Positions 6,388-6,472 of a DNA stretch of 6,472 nucleotides are shown one piece after another (position 1 is the stretch's first letter; every line of letters starts with the position of its first letter). The notes under the pieces were generated by a model. That model worked only from the letters and a program-made list of their open reading frames with translations, had not been told where the DNA came from and ran no database searches. Source of the DNA: Oligoflexia bacterium. Lineage in GTDB: Bacteria > Bdellovibrionota > UBA1018 > CAIMNF01. A program made the position numbers and the translations under genes. Where the stretch lies: NCBI GenBank assembly GCA_903842755.1, contig CAIMNF010000443.1:1-6472 (forward strand), given 5' to 3'.

Positions 6388-6396
6388 TGCTACGAT
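6388..6396 (+). promoter_or_regulatory. Possible extended -10 promoter element (TGC-TACGAT)
   Basis: TG-N followed by TACGAT matches four of six bases of TATAAT and has the extended -10 TG. The -35 candidate TTCCAA (6369-6374, 16-base spacing) is poor. The extended TG and the A/T-rich tract upstream could compensate. No match to the sigma-28 or sigma-54 pattern is seen here. Confidence 0.3.
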
Positions 6397-6404
6397 TTAA
6401 ATAA

Positions 6405-6425
6405 GGGCTTACATGATGTAAACCC
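6405..6425. promoter_or_regulatory. 21-base interrupted palindrome, candidate operator
   Basis: The core TTACAT-G-ATGTAA (6409-6421) is a perfect inverted repeat about a single central G. One mismatch further out, GGG pairs with CCC. Nine of ten half-site positions are symmetric. It begins just after the candidate transcription start and ends 27 bases before the next gene's ATG, a typical place for a dimeric repressor to bind. The regulator is unknown. Confidence 0.5.
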
Positions 6426-6437
6426 GTTTGAGGATTC

Positions 6438-6442
6438 AAGGA
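6438..6442 (+). promoter_or_regulatory. Ribosome binding site for the gene at 6453 (AAGGA)
   Basis: AAGGA stands 10 bases before the ATG at 6453, slightly long but acceptable, and supports a real gene start there. Confidence 0.55.
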
Positions 6443-6452
6443 CGAAGAATCA

Positions 6453-6472
6453 ATGGCAGAAACTCCCACCCC
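6453..6472 (+). CDS. flhA: Start of next gene, probably flhA (cut by window end)
   Basis: Only ATG plus five codons (Met-Ala-Glu-Thr-Pro-Thr) and two bases are visible. A ribosome binding site precedes it. The name rests solely on the very common flhB-flhA order; FlhA is the large export-gate protein that forms the nonameric ring under FliPQR. The sequence seen is too short to confirm any family. Confidence 0.45.

Larger units (their letters stand above)
6276..6452 (+). other. Non-coding gap between flhB and the next gene
   Basis: This 177-base stretch has no credible gene; the ATG at 6284 opens an eight-codon frame only. In order it holds a G/C hairpin with some following T, an A/T-rich inverted repeat, an extended -10-like element, a palindrome and a ribosome binding site. 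The next gene is therefore likely under its own control. Confidence 0.7.

Noticed and set aside
6338..6396. Possible c-di-GMP (GEMM-type) riboswitch, suggested by GGGCACGGCAAA
   Set aside because: The conserved GGACGCAAAG-type core and the paired helices around it are absent; only a short chance similarity remains.

Overview
This window is a compact flagellar gene block. Every gene lies on the + strand: fliL (5' end cut off by the window edge), fliM, fliN, a fliO-type gene, fliP, fliQ, fliR and flhB. After a 177-base non-coding gap come the first codons of another gene, most likely flhA by position. The order fliLMNOPQR-flhB(-flhA) and the moderate, mixed base composition indicate a motile Gram-negative bacterium. 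Protein style and gene order suggest a Bdellovibrio-like or other delta-proteobacterial-type lineage, but that is an impression and not a proof.

Positions 3-1994 encode the motor side. FliL is a single-pass membrane protein that supports the stator and basal body. FliM and FliN are the switch-complex proteins of the C-ring; FliM receives phosphorylated CheY through its N-terminal motif. Positions 2051-6275 encode the membrane core of the flagellar type III export apparatus: FliO (assembly factor), FliP, FliQ and FliR (the export gate) and FlhB (substrate-specificity switch with an intact NPTH self-cleavage site). The genes are tightly packed. fliO/fliP share ATGA, fliQ stop abuts fliR start (TAAATG), and fliR/flhB overlap by 14 bases, all consistent with one polycistronic transcript and translational coupling. 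The exception is the 79-base fliP-fliQ gap, which holds a 9-bp hairpin and a perfect AGGAGG ribosome binding site.

The core genes are conventional and I do not see a new multi-gene system. The less ordinary features are: (1) a FliO with a signal peptide and a periplasmic AMIN-like domain ahead of the usual membrane segment, plus a long C-terminal tail; (2) a histidine-containing hexapeptide repeat in the FliL linker; (3) two strong tandem hairpins in the fliO linker-coding region; (4) a regulatory-looking flhB-flhA gap with a probable terminator, an A/T-rich inverted repeat, an extended -10-like element and a 21-base palindrome just before the next start codon.
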